A program made the translations under genes and the position numbers. From contig JAFTCX010000040.1 in NCBI GenBank assembly GCA_017454485.1, forward strand, positions 1-37,553: a DNA stretch of 37,553 nucleotides, written 5' to 3'. Positions 1-6,973 of the stretch are shown here, one piece after another. The stretch's first letter is position 1. Each line of letters opens with the position of its first letter. This stretch comes from Clostridia bacterium. Its GTDB lineage: Bacteria; Bacillota; Clostridia; Oscillospirales; Acutalibacteraceae. The notes under the pieces are model-generated. The model was not told the origin of the DNA and searched no databases. It worked only from the letters and a program-made list of their open reading frames with translations.

Positions 1-36
1 AGCGTTAAGACCGCATAAAAAACATCTTTTCTAATG

Positions 37-73
37 CAGCAGCCGCGACCCGGACGGATCGCGGCTGTTGCTG
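37..73 (-). terminator. Rho-independent terminator after the tnpV-like gene
   Basis: An inverted repeat (CAGCAGCCGCGA with TCGCGGCTGTTGCTG, about 12 bp paired) is followed on the minus strand by a T-rich stretch near positions 20-30. It lies just past the stop of the minus-strand gene ending at 103. Seen in sequence. Confidence 0.6.
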
Positions 74-102
74 TGATTATTTGATTGTTGCTTTATCCCA
101 TC

Positions 103-480
103 TTACGCGTACACCATCTCCCGCAGGACGATCTCTTCCGCAGCGCTTTTGAAGCTATTCATCAACCCTACCCATCGAAGCGGGTCGATCGATTTCATTG
201 CTTCCGTCACGCCTTCGGCTTTTGCCATCTGTGTGACCATCGTTCCCACCATCGCGTGTGCCTGTTCGTCAACTTCCAGCAGATGCGGCCAAAGCTCGTC
301 GCACAGCAGCATCTTGCTGAACAGTGCCTTGCGGTGCTCCTGCAGATAGGTTTTGCGCAGCATGCCGTACTTGCCGAGGGGCGGGTAATCATCTTTGGAA
401 TAAACGAGATTCGGCAAATAAACGTTGCCTTGACGGGTGTAGTACAGTCCGTTCTGTTCGTTGTAAATCTGATCTTTCAT
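103..480 (-). CDS. tnpV: TnpV-like transposon-encoded protein
   Basis: A 125-residue soluble protein with no signal peptide. It resembles the TnpV family of small proteins carried by clostridial Tn4451-like mobilizable elements: an N-terminal YTRQGNVYLPNL strand region, a central RKTYLQEHR helix and a C-terminal end in REMVYA, which in the family reads like 'EIVNKEIIYA'. The family's biochemical role is not established. A strong GGAGG site lies 8 bases upstream of the ATG. No recombinase is visible beside it in the 102 bases to the window edge, and the other neighbour is a housekeeping gene, so it may be a relic of an excised or decayed element, or the end of one that continues to the left. 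The family call is from memory of the motif pattern, fairly sure. Confidence 0.72.
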   Translation of the reverse strand: MKDQIYNEQNGLYYTRQGNVYLPNLVYSKDDYPPLGKYGMLRKTYLQEHRKALFSKMLLCDELWPHLLEVDEQAHAMVGTMVTQMAKAEGVTEAMKSIDPLRWVGLMNSFKSAAEEIVLREMVYA

Positions 481-554
481 TTTGAGTAATCCTCCGTAAA
501 TAGAATTGAGTTTGTCCTGTCAATTCACTCTTTCCAGCTGATTACAAAAGCAAC

Positions 555-584
555 GGGAGACAACTTCCTTACGAAGTGTCTCCC
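555..584 (-). terminator. Hairpin after thyX, probable terminator
   Basis: Arms GGGAGAC and GTCTCCC, with ACTTC/GAAGT extending the stem, form a near-perfect hairpin in the short gap after the minus-strand thyX stop. The following minus-strand sequence (GTTGCTTTTGT) is only moderately T-rich, so termination strength is uncertain. Confidence 0.5.
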
Positions 585-607
585 GCGGGGACCTTTTTCA
601 ATTCGGT

Positions 608-1999
608 TTATTCTGCGTCGTCTTCTCCGAGAAAGCGGCGGCGCATCTCCTGCATCTGTCCGCAGCACATGCGCCCTTCCGGGCATTTGCCGTCGATCAC
701 GCAGCTCGGACCGAAACGGGCGAACAGCAGGGGATTGTCTTTGCGCAAAAGGAACAGCAGCTCGGTTGCCAGCGCACGAATTTCCCATTGCGCACGGTTG
801 CAGGTGCGCAGCTTCAAAAACAGCCGCAGCTCCCGGGCGTTCATCGTGGTCACAAAATCAATCACGTTGCCGGACAGAAGAACATAGACCAGATCGTCTT
901 CGCTCACGCCCTCTGCCTTGAGCGCGTCATAGAGCGCAGCGGTGGAGGAAAACGCGTCGAGATACAGATCGAGCAAATCGGGGTTTTCTTTGATGGCCGG
1001 CGGGATGATGTGGCTTGTGCGGTTGCAGACGTTCAGCGACGGAATGGCGATGCTTTGCATCCGATGGCGCGCAAAGTGGGTCAGCGTGGAAAGCGAAACG
1101 TCACTGAACCGAACCGTAAAGTTTGCCATTTCCAGCGCACGGGGACGACCGCTTTGCACAACGGCGTCCAGCGTCTGACGCAGCGCCGCGTCCTCCTTCA
1201 GCGTTTCTTCGGCGTCCGCTTCGGCGCAGCCATAGCGCTCGATGAGGGCGGTCTTTGCAACAAGGCGCTCGGCGTCCGGTGTGCAGGAAAGCAGTGCGAC
1301 GGCCGGCTGCGCACTTTGAGAACCGCTGCTTTTTTTGATCGGCGGCAGCGGCAAAGTGTCGCAGTAAGCGGCGTTCTTTTCTTCAAAATCGCCGAACACG
1401 CCCGGAGCGGCTTCTTTGCACTGCTTTAAAAGCTGCGTGCCGATGGCGTAGATTTCCGCGTTTTTGCTGCCGCGACCGTAAAGCATGGCGCGCAAAACGC
1501 CGAGCAGCTCGCGGCCGTTCAAAGAGCAGAAGAAGTTGGAATAAAAACAATAGGGCAGAACGAAACGCGCGTCCTCCTTGGGAATGCCGCGTTCGCAAAG
1601 AGTGCCGTACAGGGCAAAGAGCTTGTCCATCTGCGCGGTGTAACGCTCCTTCTGGCTGTCGTTCAGCGAAGCGGGAATGTGATAGCCGCAGTCGGCAAAA
1701 TCCACATAGCGGCGGGATTTGACCGTGAACGACGCGAGACGGAACTCGATCATGAACTGCTCAACCGCCACGGAGACATTTTCAAACGCGAGGTTGAAGA
1801 AAATGTGCTCCACAGTGGAGGTGTGTCCCGAGGCGGTCACCTTGGAGATGAGGTTTGCGTTTTTTTCTGCGTCGCGCGAACGCTCCATGATCTCGAGCGC
1901 CGTGCCTTTTTGCGTGGAGATTCTGCCCGCGGCAGCGCAGACCGCTTCGCCGCAGGAGGACACGCCGATGATGTATGCGCCGTGGTTCATAAACTTCAC
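608..1999 (-). CDS. thyX: FAD-dependent thymidylate synthase, tandem ThyX domains
   Basis: Makes dTMP from dUMP using methylene-THF and reduced flavin. At 463 residues it is about twice the usual ThyX length (about 220-250) and reads as two ThyX modules. The N-terminal module carries a degenerate signature, FRLASFTVKSRRY (residues 86-98), where the family has RHRxxSxNxxSxRY. The C-terminal module has RHRMQSIAIPSLN from residue 311 and a second conserved block RELRLFLKLRTCNRAQWEIR near 390. A short tail holds four cysteines (about 433, 439, 445, 446) that could bind a metal. The start is supported by a GGAAG-like site and a consensus promoter just upstream. dTMP kinase lies 1.6 kb away on the other strand. 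Family known; which module is catalytic is inference. Confidence 0.88.
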   Translation of the reverse strand: MKFMNHGAYIIGVSSCGEAVCAAAGRISTQKGTALEIMERSRDAEKNANLISKVTASGHTSTVEHIFFNLAFENVSVAVEQFMIEFRLASFTVKSRRYVDFADCGYHIPASLNDSQKERYTAQMDKLFALYGTLCERGIPKEDARFVLPYCFYSNFFCSLNGRELLGVLRAMLYGRGSKNAEIYAIGTQLLKQCKEAAPGVFGDFEEKNAAYCDTLPLPPIKKSSGSQSAQPAVALLSCTPDAERLVAKTALIERYGCAEADAEETLKEDAALRQTLDAVVQSGRPRALEMANFTVRFSDVSLSTLTHFARHRMQSIAIPSLNVCNRTSHIIPPAIKENPDLLDLYLDAFSSTAALYDALKAEGVSEDDLVYVLLSGNVIDFVTTMNARELRLFLKLRTCNRAQWEIRALATELLFLLRKDNPLLFARFGPSCVIDGKCPEGRMCCGQMQEMRRRFLGEDDAE

Positions 2000-2018
2000 T
2001 TCCTAATCCGTTTTCTTT

Positions 2019-2047
2019 ATTCTATTATAACAAGGAAGGTTTGTCAA
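2019..2047 (-). promoter_or_regulatory. Sigma-A type promoter of thyX
   Basis: On the minus strand TTGACA, a 17-base spacer and TAGAAT lie about 20 bases ahead of the thyX start. An overlapping TATAAT also exists but at a 12-base spacing, so TAGAAT is the better -10. Confidence 0.7.
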
Positions 2048-2128
2048 TCTTTCTCTTCAAAAAAGATTTTCATCAAATGTTTATTGTTAGCCACCCCACT
2101 GGAGTTTAATCCGTGGTGAACAAGAATA

Positions 2129-2163
2129 AATACTGTGTCCGGATTAAGACCGAACACAGTATT
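2129..2163 (-). terminator. Terminator after the secreted 142-residue protein gene
   Basis: Inverted repeat TACTGTGTCCGG / CCGAACACAGTA with one mismatch, flanked by A-rich and T-rich sides, so it could work in both directions. It lies 37 bases past the stop of the gene at 2200. The rest of the gap to thyX shows only the thyX promoter. Confidence 0.6.
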
Positions 2164-2199
2164 TTTGATTTTCATAATACAGTTTTATCCTTTTTGGAT

Positions 2200-2628
2200 T
2201 CAGGAGCGAACGATAAGGCTGTTATCGCTGCATTTGACATCATAAGAGAACCTAACATCACCACATGCAGAGGATATTTTTAATTTGACGTTTCCGGCAT
2301 TCCCCAACCAAGTTTTAATGCGTATATCAATGGAACCTCCGGTATATACTGTCGCGGTGGTCAGTGTGCCGTATCCGGTTCCGTAGCGTTTTTGCACAGA
2401 ACAGTTACGGACGCCGGCGTTTGTTACATAAATTGATTCAGGACCGACATTCTTGATTGTAATTGTTGTGGTACGCCAAAAAACTTTGTCGCCGGTAGTG
2501 ACAACGGTAAGGGTGTTTGGGCGGCTTTGGTTTGTGACCCTCTTAGCCGAAACAGAAAAACAAACAGTTGCAAGCAAAACGAATACTAAAATGAGGGAAA
2601 GAATTTTATTCACTTTTTTCATAAACAT
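2200..2628 (-). CDS. Small secreted protein of unknown function
   Basis: A 142-residue product with a clear Sec signal peptide (KK near the start, then a run of L/V/I to about residue 26, ending SVSAK). The mature part is rich in Thr, Val and Lys with alternating strand-like segments (TVVTTGDKVFWRTTTITIKN), suggesting a small beta-sandwich outside the cell; three cysteines sit at about 96 (NCSV) and in the C-terminal third. I do not recognise the family. ATG at 2628 and at 2622 are both possible; AAGGAG lies 4 bases before the first and 10 before the second. The gene follows the 27-residue peptide gene and probably shares its promoter. AT-rich codon use sets it apart from the neighbours, which suggests transfer. 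Confidence 0.75.
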   Translation of the reverse strand: MFMKKVNKILSLILVFVLLATVCFSVSAKRVTNQSRPNTLTVVTTGDKVFWRTTTITIKNVGPESIYVTNAGVRNCSVQKRYGTGYGTLTTATVYTGGSIDIRIKTWLGNAGNVKLKISSACGDVRFSYDVKCSDNSLIVRS

Positions 2629-2656
2629 TGAACTCCTTTGATAAAGTTATTTTTTC

Positions 2657-2740
2657 TTAGCCATAGTTTGTATTAGAAAGCGCCGGATCTCCTCTGCAAC
2701 GTGCAAAAATGTTTGGTTTCGTAAATACATCTTTCTTCAT
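2657..2740 (-). CDS. Small peptide gene, 27 residues, first in the cassette
   Basis: Read from the minus strand: ATG at 2740, stop TAA at 2657. It is preceded by GAAGGAGGTGAAC, an almost ideal Shine-Dalgarno sequence, at good spacing, and lies directly behind a consensus promoter. The peptide begins MKKDVFTKPN and ends CRGDPALSNTNYG, with one cysteine, four lysine or arginine residues before it and no hydrophobic signal segment. Its stop is 28 bases before the secreted-protein start. It resembles no family I know; it could be a leader peptide, a signalling peptide or an exported peptide precursor. The RBS and promoter are direct evidence that it is translated; function is unknown. Confidence 0.55.
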   Translation of the reverse strand: MKKDVFTKPNIFARCRGDPALSNTNYG

Positions 2741-2772
2741 AAAAGTTCACCTCCTTCACAATATTCTGATCT

Positions 2773-2809
2773 TTAACACAATTATAGGCTGCTTTTGTGT
2801 TAATGTCAA
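2773..2809 (-). promoter_or_regulatory. Consensus promoter overlapped by a palindromic operator
   Basis: Minus strand TTGACA, 17-base spacer, TATAAT (2809-2781): a perfect sigma-A promoter for the peptide/secreted-protein pair. A perfect inverted repeat, TTAACACAA at 2773-2781 and TTGTGTTAA at 2795-2803, covers the spacer and the -10 edge. It sits between the peptide gene and the divergent XRE gene, so it is the obvious operator for that regulator (inference). Confidence 0.7.
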
Positions 2810-2850
2810 GAAAAAAACGAATCTTTTACATATTTTTTGAGGTGAATGAT

Positions 2851-3096
2851 ATGAAGATTTATGACTATAACGGAAAGAAGAATATCAGCGGCGATAGAAT
2901 CCATGCTGCGCGATGCCAAAAACGATTGACGCAAAGTGAATTGGCGGCAAGATTGCAAGTCAATGGAATTGTAATTGAAAGAGACAGTATTTCAAGAATC
3001 GAAATAGGCACTCGTTTCGTAGCCGATTATGAATTGATGATGCTTGCAAAGATATTGGATGTATCGGTGGAATGGTTGCTGGGAATAGAATCATAG
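2851..3096 (+). CDS. XRE-family helix-turn-helix regulator
   Basis: An 81-residue cytoplasmic DNA-binding protein made of a single XRE domain. The HTH core spans roughly residues 14-60 (RIHAARCQKRLTQSELAARL, then DSISRIEIGTR), followed by ILDVSVEWLLGIES, the usual end of this family. I chose ATG 2851 because GAGGTG lies at the right distance; an upstream in-frame ATG at 2797 lacks an RBS and would add AT-rich nonsense-like sequence. The gene is divergent from the 27-residue peptide and the secreted protein across a palindromic operator, so it is probably their repressor, and possibly represses itself. AT-rich like the rest of the cassette. Confidence 0.85.
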   Translation: MKIYDYNGKKNISGDRIHAARCQKRLTQSELAARLQVNGIVIERDSISRIEIGTRFVADYELMMLAKILDVSVEWLLGIES

Positions 3097-3156
3097 ATCA
3101 ATTTGAACTTTATCAATACAAGTTTCTTTCATTTTTCTGAAAATCCCCAAAAGAAC

Positions 3157-3185
3157 TTGATAAAACTGGAATTTCTTGCTATAAT
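3157..3185 (+). promoter_or_regulatory. Sigma-A promoter of the cupin-tmk-mltG operon
   Basis: TTGATA, 17-base spacer, TATAAT, 30 bases ahead of the cupin start. I see no other good promoter before 11081, so it probably drives the whole run of genes. Confidence 0.7.
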
Positions 3186-3215
3186 AAAGTGAATAACTAT
3201 AGAGGAGACAGTAAC

Positions 3216-3566
3216 ATGATTAAACGTGCAAACGAAATGACGTCTACCGTAAAAGTCAACATGCGCGGCGGTGACGGACAGGCCGTTGTGACCGACATTT
3301 TAAACCAGGGCGAATACAAGGGCAGCGCCCGGCTGCTCGGCACGATTCTGCTTGAGCCCGGCTGCTCGATCGGCGCACATGTGCATGAAAACGAAGAGGA
3401 AGTGTTCTATGTTTTGGAGGGCACCGCAACCTATGACGACAACGGCACGACCGAAATTTTGCACAAGGGTGACAGCTGCCTTTGCCTCGGCGGTCAAAAG
3501 CATTCCATTGCCAACCGCGAACAAGAAGGCAACCTTGTGGTCTTTGCCGCGATTTTGACCTACTGA
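3216..3566 (+). CDS. Cupin-domain protein
   Basis: A 116-residue single-domain cupin. The first metal-binding motif is visible at GAHVHENEEEVFYVLEG (two His, Glu) and the second at KHSIANREQEG. The family binds a divalent metal; substrates vary widely and none can be assigned here. The start at 3216 has AGGAG 8 bases upstream; a GTG at 3189 in frame has none. The stop is one base from the tmk start, so the two are translationally coupled. First gene of the operon. Confidence 0.85.
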   Translation: MIKRANEMTSTVKVNMRGGDGQAVVTDILNQGEYKGSARLLGTILLEPGCSIGAHVHENEEEVFYVLEGTATYDDNGTTEILHKGDSCLCLGGQKHSIANREQEGNLVVFAAILTY

Positions 3567-3567
3567 G

Positions 3568-4233
3568 ATGGGAAAACTGCTTGTCATTGAAGGACTCGAC
3601 GGCAGCGGAAAGGATACGCAGACGCGCCTGCTTTCCGAAAAGCTGACAAAGCGCGGACTGGAAAACACCGTGATCAGCCTGCCGCATTATGAGGACGATT
3701 CCAGCGCGCTGGTCAAGCTTTATCTCGGCGGTGCGTTCGGCAGCCGTCCCGGCGATGTGAACGCCTTTGCCGCGTCGTCGTTTTACGCGGTGGATCGCTT
3801 TGCCGGCTATAAGACCCGCTGGGGCGCCGATTACGAAAACGGAAAGATCATCCTCGCCAACCGCTACACGACCTCCAACGCGTGCCACCAGATGACGAAG
3901 CTGGAGCGCACGCAGTGGGATTCGTTTTTGCAGTGGCTGTTCCACTATGAATACGACCTGCTCGGCATCCCGAAGCCCGACGGCGTGATCTTTCTCGATA
4001 TGCCCGTGGAAGTGTCGCAGTCCCTGCTCGCCGCGCGTTATGCGGGCGATGAGGGCAAAAAGGATGTGCATGAGCGCGACGTGGCATATCTTGCCGCGTG
4101 CCATGAAGCCGCTGGCTATTGTGCGCAAAAGCTCGGATGGGAAACCATCGCCTGTGCGCGGGGCGGAAAGCCGAAAACGGTGGAAGAGATCTCCGACGCC
4201 GTGTTTTCGTGCGCGGAAAGGATCTTGCGATGA
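3568..4233 (+). CDS. tmk: Thymidylate kinase
   Basis: Phosphorylates dTMP to dTDP in the cytoplasm. The 221-residue sequence opens with the P-loop GLDGSGKDTQT (residues 9-19; Asp replaces the usual first Thr of GSGKTT), then DRFAGYKTRW near 71, ANRYTTSNACHQ near 97 matching the DRY-type motif, and a LID-like segment AARYAGDEGKKDVHERD near 151. It overlaps the next reading frame by ATGA (4230-4233). With the nearby thyX it covers two consecutive steps of dTTP synthesis, although the two genes are on opposite strands. Confidence 0.9.
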   Translation: MGKLLVIEGLDGSGKDTQTRLLSEKLTKRGLENTVISLPHYEDDSSALVKLYLGGAFGSRPGDVNAFAASSFYAVDRFAGYKTRWGADYENGKIILANRYTTSNACHQMTKLERTQWDSFLQWLFHYEYDLLGIPKPDGVIFLDMPVEVSQSLLAARYAGDEGKKDVHERDVAYLAACHEAAGYCAQKLGWETIACARGGKPKTVEEISDAVFSCAERILR

Positions 4234-4426
4234 TCACCTTTCGACCGATCGAATTATCCGACAGTGCGTGGATGCGCGCGTGTGTGCGTGCGGACGGACG
4301 CATCAACTGTGAATACAGCTTCGGCAACATCTTCACCTACGGCGCGAGCCTGCCGCTGAGCGCGGCAAACTGCTGCGGCAATCGCTGAAACAGAAAACGA
4401 TCTATATGAATCTTGCTTTGGATTGA
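4230..4426 (+). pseudogene. Truncated DUF2156-family gene remnant
   Basis: ATG 4230 overlaps the tmk stop, as expected for a coupled operon gene. The first about 38 residues (ITFRPIELSDSAWMRACV, then CEYSFGNIFTYGASLP) match the conserved opening of DUF2156 proteins, the C-terminal domain family of phosphatidylglycerol lysyltransferases, normally about 290-300 residues. The frame then stops at 4388. In the +2 frame a coding-like tail continues (ERGKLLRQSLKQKTIYMNLA, stop at 4426). This looks like a large internal deletion plus a frame change. Whether the tail belongs to the same gene is not certain. Confidence 0.6.
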
Positions 4427-4436
4427 GGAGAAAGCT

Positions 4437-4982
4437 ATGGTCTATTGTTATCTTGCAAACGGATTTGAAGAAATCGAGGCGCTCGCGCCGGTGGATCTGC
4501 TGCGCCGTGCCGGCGTTGAGGTCAGGACCGTCGGTGTCGGCGGCAGCGTGATCACCTCTTCGCACGGCATTCCCGTAACGTGCGATCTGACCGAGGCGCA
4601 GGCGCTGCTGACGGACGAACTGGACGCCGTGATCCTTCCGGGCGGTATGCCGGGAACGCTGAATTTGGAAAAAAGCGCCAACGTGCAGGCGGCGCTGGAT
4701 TTTGCCGCGGCCAACGGCAGCTTCATCTGCGCAATCTGCGCCGCGCCGTCCGTGCTCGGCCATAAGGGACTGCTCGACGGCAAAGAAGCCATCGCCTTCC
4801 CCGGCTTTGAAAAAGACCTGATCGGCGCGACCGTCAGCGAAAAGTACGTCGTTACCGACGGCAACATCATCACAGCCAGGGGCGCCGGCGTCGCGGTGGA
4901 TTTCGGTCTTGCGATCGTTGCCGCGCTCAAAGACAGAGCAACCGCCGAAAAGATTCGCGCGGCGATCCAATGTCGGAACTGA
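4437..4982 (+). CDS. DJ-1/YajL/PfpI-family protein
   Basis: A 181-residue cytoplasmic protein of the DJ-1 superfamily. The reactive cysteine is C101 in ICAAPSVLG, and the partner glutamate is in FEEIEA (residues 10-15); LPGGMPG at 67-73 is also typical. Family members act as glyoxalase III-like enzymes, chaperones or proposed deglycases; the exact role here is unknown. GAGGAG lies 6 bases ahead of ATG 4437. The 3' end overlaps the next gene by 13 bases, so it is co-translated with the folate enzyme. Confidence 0.87.
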   Translation: MVYCYLANGFEEIEALAPVDLLRRAGVEVRTVGVGGSVITSSHGIPVTCDLTEAQALLTDELDAVILPGGMPGTLNLEKSANVQAALDFAAANGSFICAICAAPSVLGHKGLLDGKEAIAFPGFEKDLIGATVSEKYVVTDGNIITARGAGVAVDFGLAIVAALKDRATAEKIRAAIQCRN

Positions 4983-5545
4983 CGTGCAAGCAAACGCTGC
5001 GCGAAGCGGCAAAGCGGCAGCGTGCCGCATTGCACAACGCAGACGCGGATGCGAAAATCTTGCAGCAGCTTTTGCAGACCGACGCGTTTCAAAGCAGCGA
5101 CCTTGTGCTGTGCTATGTCAGTGTCGCGTCAGAGGTTGATACCCGTGCGCTGCTTTCATATTGCTTTCAAAGTAAAAAACGTGTGGCGGTTCCGCGCTGC
5201 GAACGCGGCGGTGTGATGCATTTTCATGAGATCGGCGCGCTGTCAGAGCTTGCCGCGTCACCGCTTTCCATCCCCGAACCGGATTTGTCGTGCCCTGTGC
5301 CGGCGTGCAGCGAAAAAACGCTTTGCGTTGTGCCCGGGCTGCTGTTTGACCGCTCCGGCTTTCGCATCGGCTACGGCGGCGGCTATTACGACCGGTTTCT
5401 TGCCCATTTTCCCGGCAAGACAATCGGGCTTTGCTATGAAGCGCTGCTGCGTGAAGCGCTCGTGCGCGAGGCGTTTGACCGCAGCGTGTCAACCGTCATC
5501 ACCGAACAACGAATATTAACTGTCAAATCAAAGGAGACTGCGTAA
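4970..5545 (+). CDS. 5-formyltetrahydrofolate cyclo-ligase
   Basis: Converts 5-formyl-THF to 5,10-methenyl-THF with ATP, salvaging folate inhibited by formylation. At 191 residues it has the normal family length. Visible motifs: KQTLREAAKRQR at the N-terminus (substrate and ATP contacts), VPGLLFDRSGFRIGYGGGYY (121-140) with the diagnostic GYGGGYYDRFL at 134-144, and a C-terminal TEQRILT. It starts inside the DJ-1 gene and its stop shares one base with the mltG start. ThyX and the one-carbon pool nearby fit a folate/dTMP theme. Confidence 0.92.
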   Translation: MSELTCKQTLREAAKRQRAALHNADADAKILQQLLQTDAFQSSDLVLCYVSVASEVDTRALLSYCFQSKKRVAVPRCERGGVMHFHEIGALSELAASPLSIPEPDLSCPVPACSEKTLCVVPGLLFDRSGFRIGYGGGYYDRFLAHFPGKTIGLCYEALLREALVREAFDRSVSTVITEQRILTVKSKETA

Positions 5546-6972
5546 TGGAGAACGAACGCAACAATCCGGAAAACAGACCCGATCCCAACCGTTCGGCGCT
5601 GGATACCTACTATGCCAACCGCAACGCGAAACGGGCTGCGTTCCGCGTCAACATTGAAGGGCTGGACAACGAGCCGCCGGCCTATGTGCCGAAAAACGGT
5701 GCGCAGCGGCCGAATACGCAGCAAAGCGTGGTGCGCCAAACCCGTCCGCAGTCCTCTGCGCGCGACGGTGTTTTGCGTGCGCCGACCACCTCACAGCAAG
5801 CGCAGCACGCTGCGCCAGCGCGCCCGTCCCGGCAGGCGCCCCAGCCGCAGCAGCAATCCAAAAAGCGTAAAAAGAAAGAAAAGCACCGCGGCTATAATTT
5901 TGCACGCGGGCTGATGATCACGCTCATGTGTGTGATCTTCATCGGCATTTTGACCGCAACGGTCTCCACGTTGGCGATTTCAACGCTCAACGACATTCTC
6001 GCTGTCAACAAGGACGGCGGCTCCACGGTGTCGATCGTTGTGCCGGAGAATTCTGATTTTGACGATGTGTTTGACATCTTGTGCGAAAACAACCTTGTGC
6101 ACCAGAAGACGCTGGTTAAGCTCTTTTGTAAATTCCGCCATTACGATGTTAAGCGCGGAAAACCCGTGACCTATGAGCCGGGCGTTTATTATATCGAACC
6201 GGACAGCGGCATCGAAGCGATGCTGGAGATGATCAAGGCGACCACAAACACCTCCCGCGAAACGGTGCGTCTGACCTTCCCGGAGGGCTGGACGATTGCC
6301 AAGGTGTTTGAGCGGATTGAAAAATACAACGTCTGCACAGCCGAAAAGCTGTATGCAAACCTCGACATCGTCGGCAAGCAGTTCAAGTTCTATACGAAGA
6401 TTCCGAACAACGCGGGCCGCTATCTGAAGGCGGAGGGCTATATCTTCCCCGACACTTATGATTTCTATCTCGGCGAAGCGGCGTCGTCTGTGCTCAAAAA
6501 GCTTTACGGCAACTTCCAGAAGAAATGGACGAAGGAATATTCCGCCAAGGCAAAGGCGATCGGCATGAGCATCGACGAGGTCATCACCCTCGCGTCCATC
6601 ATTCAGCGCGAGGCCAAGGACGCCAGCCAGATGAAGGAGATTTCCTCCGTTTTGCACAACCGCTTGAAGGACAGCGCGACCTATCCGCAGCTTCAGATGA
6701 ACTCCACCAAGGAATATATCGACGCGGTCAACGAATACGGGCTGTTCAACGAGGTGTACTATTCCATCTATCTCGACGCGTATAACACCTACAGCGTCAC
6801 AGGCCTGCCCGCCGGCCCGATCTGCAATCCGGGCATCGACGCCATTGAAGCGGCGCTTGAACCGGCGGATACCAACTACAAGTTCTTCTGCCACGACTCA
6901 CAGGGCAACATCTATCTTGCCGAGACCGCCGAGGAACACCAGCGCAACACCGAGCTGGTTTTGTTCAGTTGA
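5545..6972 (+). CDS. mltG: Endolytic murein transglycosylase MltG
   Basis: Cleaves nascent peptidoglycan strands at the outer face of the membrane and helps end glycan synthesis. Of 475 residues, the first about 110 form a Pro/Gln/Arg-rich disordered cytoplasmic tail ending in a basic KKRKKKEKHR stop-transfer patch; one membrane helix spans about 121-146; the YceG domain follows. EGYIFPDTYDF (297-307) and LASIIQREAKD (349-359, catalytic Glu about 356) are diagnostic. The long polar tail is typical of Clostridia and Bacilli versions. ATG has AAAGGAG upstream inside the previous gene. It is followed after one base by the U32 gene, a pairing also common in Firmicutes. Confidence 0.93.
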   Translation: MENERNNPENRPDPNRSALDTYYANRNAKRAAFRVNIEGLDNEPPAYVPKNGAQRPNTQQSVVRQTRPQSSARDGVLRAPTTSQQAQHAAPARPSRQAPQPQQQSKKRKKKEKHRGYNFARGLMITLMCVIFIGILTATVSTLAISTLNDILAVNKDGGSTVSIVVPENSDFDDVFDILCENNLVHQKTLVKLFCKFRHYDVKRGKPVTYEPGVYYIEPDSGIEAMLEMIKATTNTSRETVRLTFPEGWTIAKVFERIEKYNVCTAEKLYANLDIVGKQFKFYTKIPNNAGRYLKAEGYIFPDTYDFYLGEAASSVLKKLYGNFQKKWTKEYSAKAKAIGMSIDEVITLASIIQREAKDASQMKEISSVLHNRLKDSATYPQLQMNSTKEYIDAVNEYGLFNEVYYSIYLDAYNTYSVTGLPAGPICNPGIDAIEAALEPADTNYKFFCHDSQGNIYLAETAEEHQRNTELVLFS

Positions 6973-6973
6973 G

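Noticed and set aside
3256-4128. A 290-codon minus-strand open frame opposite cupin and tmk
   Set aside because: Shadow of two well-supported plus-strand genes; no recognisable motif.
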